Positions 60,495-64,000 of a stretch of DNA of 64,000 nt are shown piece by piece. Each line of letters starts with the position of its first letter. Position 1 is the first letter of the stretch. Below the pieces are notes generated by a model. The model saw only the letters and a list, made by a program, of their open reading frames with translations, had not been told where the DNA came from and did no database searches. Both the position numbers and the translations under genes were made by a program. Source of the DNA: Siphonodentalium dalli (taxonomy: Eukaryota > Mollusca > Scaphopoda > Gadilida > Siphonodentaliidae). Location of the stretch: contig CP136063.1 in assembly GCA_032622095.1 (NCBI GenBank), positions 207,005,934-207,069,933 on the forward strand, written 5' to 3'.

Positions 60495-60596
60495 CTTTAA
60501 CAACAAGAAATAATACTTATATTATAGTTCAATTCCGTTGGTATTGTACCACAACCGATAACAATATAATTATGTAAGTATGATCTGATAACAGTT

Positions 60597-60996
60597 TTAA
60601 CCCTTTACCCAACAAAACGGCCAAAACCGGCCAAATAAAGCTTCAACAGCCTAAAATATCTTCGGTCTGTCTCAATAGAACCATACAAATATGGATATCA
60701 TTGGAACCGGCTCCTTGACCACATTGTGATAGTTACATTTATGCCCTGTGCCAATGCATTCTCGTATATATGCGAGTCGATCATAGGTCGCCTCGCATAT
60801 ATAAGAGAATGCATTGGCCTAAACAAATTCTTTTTTTAACACTTTTTACCATTTTTTCTTACATTCTTTAACAATTTTATAATTTGTAATGTGTTAAGCC
60901 AATGCATTCTCTTATATATGCGAGGCGACCTATGGTCGACTCGCATATATAAGAGAATGCATTGGCACAGGGCCCTTCTGTTGGGTAAAGGGTTAA
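60597..60996. mobile_element. piggyBac-type MITE, copy 3 (complete)
   Basis: TTAA at 60597-60600 and 60993-60996 flank a 392-bp element with CCCTTTACCCAACA termini. It carries hairpin A (~60751-60817, with a few substitutions such as TCTCGTATATA and TCGATCATAGG) and hairpin B (~60899-60965). It lies about 100 bp upstream of the GPCR exon, probably in an intron. Confidence 0.9.
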
Positions 60997-63900
60997 CACT
61001 TCTACATGTATATTACATGTCTATTGGCGAGTAGTTCCAATGCAAATGTTCAAATAAACAATAGGTTCAAGAAACTACCACAGGTCATCGTCGGCATTGA
61101 TTAACGACACAATAAAACCTGTACTCCTGAGATTATGAGGTCCGTCGAACCTTTTTAGTTGACTAACCCCCTTTTTCGACTTAGAAATTGTTCGCAATAT
61201 TATTATTATTTTGTCGAGCTTTTATTCCTAATTTATTTTGAATAACTTGCCACAACTATTTACCACTATGCGAACATGCGCACCAGCGATTATGAGTTCA
61301 TAACGAGCTTTTCAGCGGAATTATCCCACTTTTTCGACTATGCATAATTTTGTCCGAGCTTCTTTTCATTAAATTGTCAGACCCTCCCACCCCCCCACCC
61401 CGGCCTGAATATTATAAATGAAATAATGTTATTATCCAAATATTCCATATGGTCAAACCCCCATATCAGTAGGCATATATATATAATACTTGGTGTTTGC
61501 TAGTGTATTCATCGAGAAATCTAAATTCTAAGCATTGATGTCGAACGCAGTTTTCGATGTTTCGTGGCACCTCGGCAGGTATCGGTTAATCAGTCTCTAG
61601 ATGTACAAATACAACGTCGTCGGTCGAATGAATACAGTCATGTTGTGCAATAGATGCTAAATTTAATTATAATATGTTTGTCTTTATCGCTGTAAAAGAC
61701 AATGCTGCAACTGTTCCGCACCCTTGATTTCGACAATTTGATGACAGGTCAGTCGTCGACCGAATAATGAAACTCCAGGGGTGCTATTCACCGGCTGGGT
61801 TTATAATATAGTCCAGGTAGTTTTACGAGGCGACGCTCAATGCGAAGCTGTCGGTGGACATATCGATGGAAGAGATCGACGCGCCATATAGGATTATCCA
61901 ATCAAGGTGATTGGCGTCAATCATAGATTGACCACCGGTCACATAAACATGCTGCGTGTAACAGTACACGTTTGTACACATTTCAACAATGAGCAACCGA
62001 GGAAAAGGACGTGGGGCAAAATATACCACCGACAACATGAGGGGGTCTACAAACAAAATCCGTATATAGGGCCGGGGTGGGTGGGTGGTCCAGAGGCCGA
62101 AACAATCGTGCTTGTAATATTTTTCCAAAATGGGTTTTTTTCAAACAATTTACAAGTACTGACCATGTAATGTTGTTTGTAAGCATGTTAGTATCATGTT
62201 GGTTGTCATATGGCTATATAGACAGCTATAGTGACTATTTAGCCTCATATTTAGCAACATTCTGGATTTCACAGGATCCCGTCCCACTTATCAGTGGAAA
62301 CCCGTAATTTAGTAAAAAAAAATTAATGTATTACCCAGTTGTATTACCCGAATAAAAGTAATAAAATAAAAAAACTGTATCACAAATACTACATGAACAT
62401 GGTGAATACTCAATGATGACTAGATATCATTGACCCGATTGTTGCATAATGTGAAATTGAAAAGGGTATCTCATAAATTTCTAATGTCTGAAATACTGTA
62501 ATTCATTCCTTCTGGTTACTTATCATCTTTTTAATGATTGCAAGTAATGTTAATTTGCAGCACTTATCCAAATAAAACTGAAATGGTTATGATGAATGAC
62601 CGTTACTGTTTATTGTTCAGACAATCCCAACTGAAGGTGACGCTATTCTTCTTGAATTTACGAACTTCATCTTGAAGCTTAAATACTGCTCAACAAGACT
62701 AAACTACATGTACAATACTAATTGTATACTGTTATCGCTTACAAATAGATGAACTGAAATAATGTGATGCATTCAGATGCTTTGAGAAATGACGTTCTTC
62801 AATGTCTTCAAAGTTCAAACTAAAATCAAGAATATAATCTGACTGCAGACTCTAGTGCACAAATATACATACAAATGGTTGAGTTATAATAATGCAAAAT
62901 GTGTTTGCGGATGGAACCAAGTTGGTAGCTCTGGTATGCATCGACAGGCAAAACCTGTGATATGCAGTAATATTTGCATACATACTTCCCGTATCAATCA
63001 GGTCTATCACCATACCAAACCACTTCAAAATTCGACAACCGACACTTCAACTTATATGGCAAAAACTTTGTACGGATTGAATTTCATAAACAGGGCCCAT
63101 GGATAACTCTGGTAGGCATTGATACTCACAATCCGTGATATTATGCATATTCGTTCCCCATTTCTGGTCCGTCACATGTCATAGAGCATCAAAATATGAC
63201 AACCGACTCTTGAGTTATGATGCAAAATGTTTGTACGGACGGACGGCTCGAGACGTCAACTATATACCGCCGACTAATATCGGGGGTATAATAACCATAT
63301 ATCTATGTGTATACCCAACCACAACAATCCCCCTCCTCACCCACCCCGGTGGATAAGACTAAAGAGTTCTTTGATCATGCACAACTAATTGTAGAACCCC
63401 TGACCTGTTTACCACTATTTACACTGGCCAGTGTTCTCTGTCAGACTAAACACGCTCGATATATTAAGGCTATAATGCGGTCTAGGGCAATTTGTGACAT
63501 GCAGTGTACCTACACAATGCTTTATTATTGTTGTTAGATACTGGAAACACCAGGAAACACCTGGAAATGCAGTTTATTTTTCGTTTTTCTGGCCTGTGCT
63601 TTACCGATTAAAGATGTTATTGCTTGAGGCTTAATTTTACACACTTTGTACCAAAAAAGGATAGTGGAATGGGATTGAAAGGCAGTTAACACAGTTATTG
63701 AAGAACGGCGTCCTCGGGGTCGGAAAAACACTTTTTGGGCCCTATATGTGCAATTGATTTCCAGCCCCCCCCCCCCAACTGCCGACGAGCGTAACACTTG
63801 TTTGGGCATTGTGGAGAGAAGAATCAAAATATTAAAAAACAAAGAAACCGGCACCATTCACCAGCGTCGGAAAAATGATGCATGGAAAGAAATTTCTTTG

Positions 63901-64000
63901 GAAATAGCAGGGAAATATCCAAACAGAACCAAAACACAAACAAAATTCTTCTTAGACGTTATCTTCTTGGCTCTTCATTTTCACACTGCGCTAATTAAAA
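60997..64000. other. No gene recognised
   Basis: AT-rich sequence with frames up to 107 codons and no recognisable domain; C-rich runs near 61386 and 63766. The missing 5' exons of the minus-strand GPCR might lie here, but no TM1/TM2 pattern was recognised. Confidence 0.35.

Overview
This is a repeat-dominated stretch of an animal nuclear genome. Evidence for this: a spliced rhodopsin-type GPCR exon, AT-rich DNA with AATAAA signals, CR1/Jockey-like non-LTR retrotransposons (some with 2A-like motifs), a Ty1/copia element, a DIRS-order remnant, MITEs and several tandem satellites. The combination suits a marine invertebrate, probably a lophotrochozoan such as a mollusc; that placement is inference. 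Nothing looks bacterial, and there is no CRISPR array or operon. The only convincing host gene is the last coding exon of a class A GPCR on the minus strand (59737-60494).

Layout. 0-1.8 kb: 5' part of a non-LTR element (minus) running off the left edge. 4-6.4 kb: a 33-bp minisatellite, a cluster of GTGTCA/TGACAC palindromes, and a decayed DIRS-type RNase H fragment. 7.8-17 kb: a dispersed inverted-repeat family, a possible tRNA-derived SINE, a piggyBac-type MITE with twin hairpins, a ~195-bp satellite (14.03-16.14 kb) and long palindromes. 17.8-21.75 kb: a 3.93-kb foldback element with ~1-kb inverted arms and a perfect 9-bp target duplication; its interior holds a TATA/Inr promoter-like block and an 80-bp-stem hairpin. 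22.4 kb: second MITE copy. 24.4-27.1 kb: non-LTR element (minus). 27.7-29.9 kb: a tandem segmental duplication in which only one copy has expanded a 36-bp unit to about 32 copies. 32-36 kb: non-LTR element (plus) whose ORF2 is broken by just two nonsense codons. 38-40 kb: a multi-palindrome MITE and a 146-bp hairpin. 40.8-42.1 kb: 5'-truncated non-LTR copy. 43.6-53.2 kb: a two-ORF non-LTR element (SGNH esterase ORF1; 2A-PHD-endonuclease-RT ORF2) split at its 2A motif by a complete copia element (44748-49785) with 5-bp target duplication. 56.3-59.4 kb: a direct segmental duplication with a retroposed insertion in one copy. 59.7-60.5 kb: the GPCR exon. 60.6 kb: third MITE copy, probably intronic.

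The parts do not form a pathway. The window records successive insertions: non-LTR elements, copia, DIRS, foldback, MITEs and retroposed RNA. Almost every mobile-element coding region is broken, so the coding entries are given as pseudogenes. Most other open frames are short, or lie in low-complexity repeats, and are not annotated as genes.
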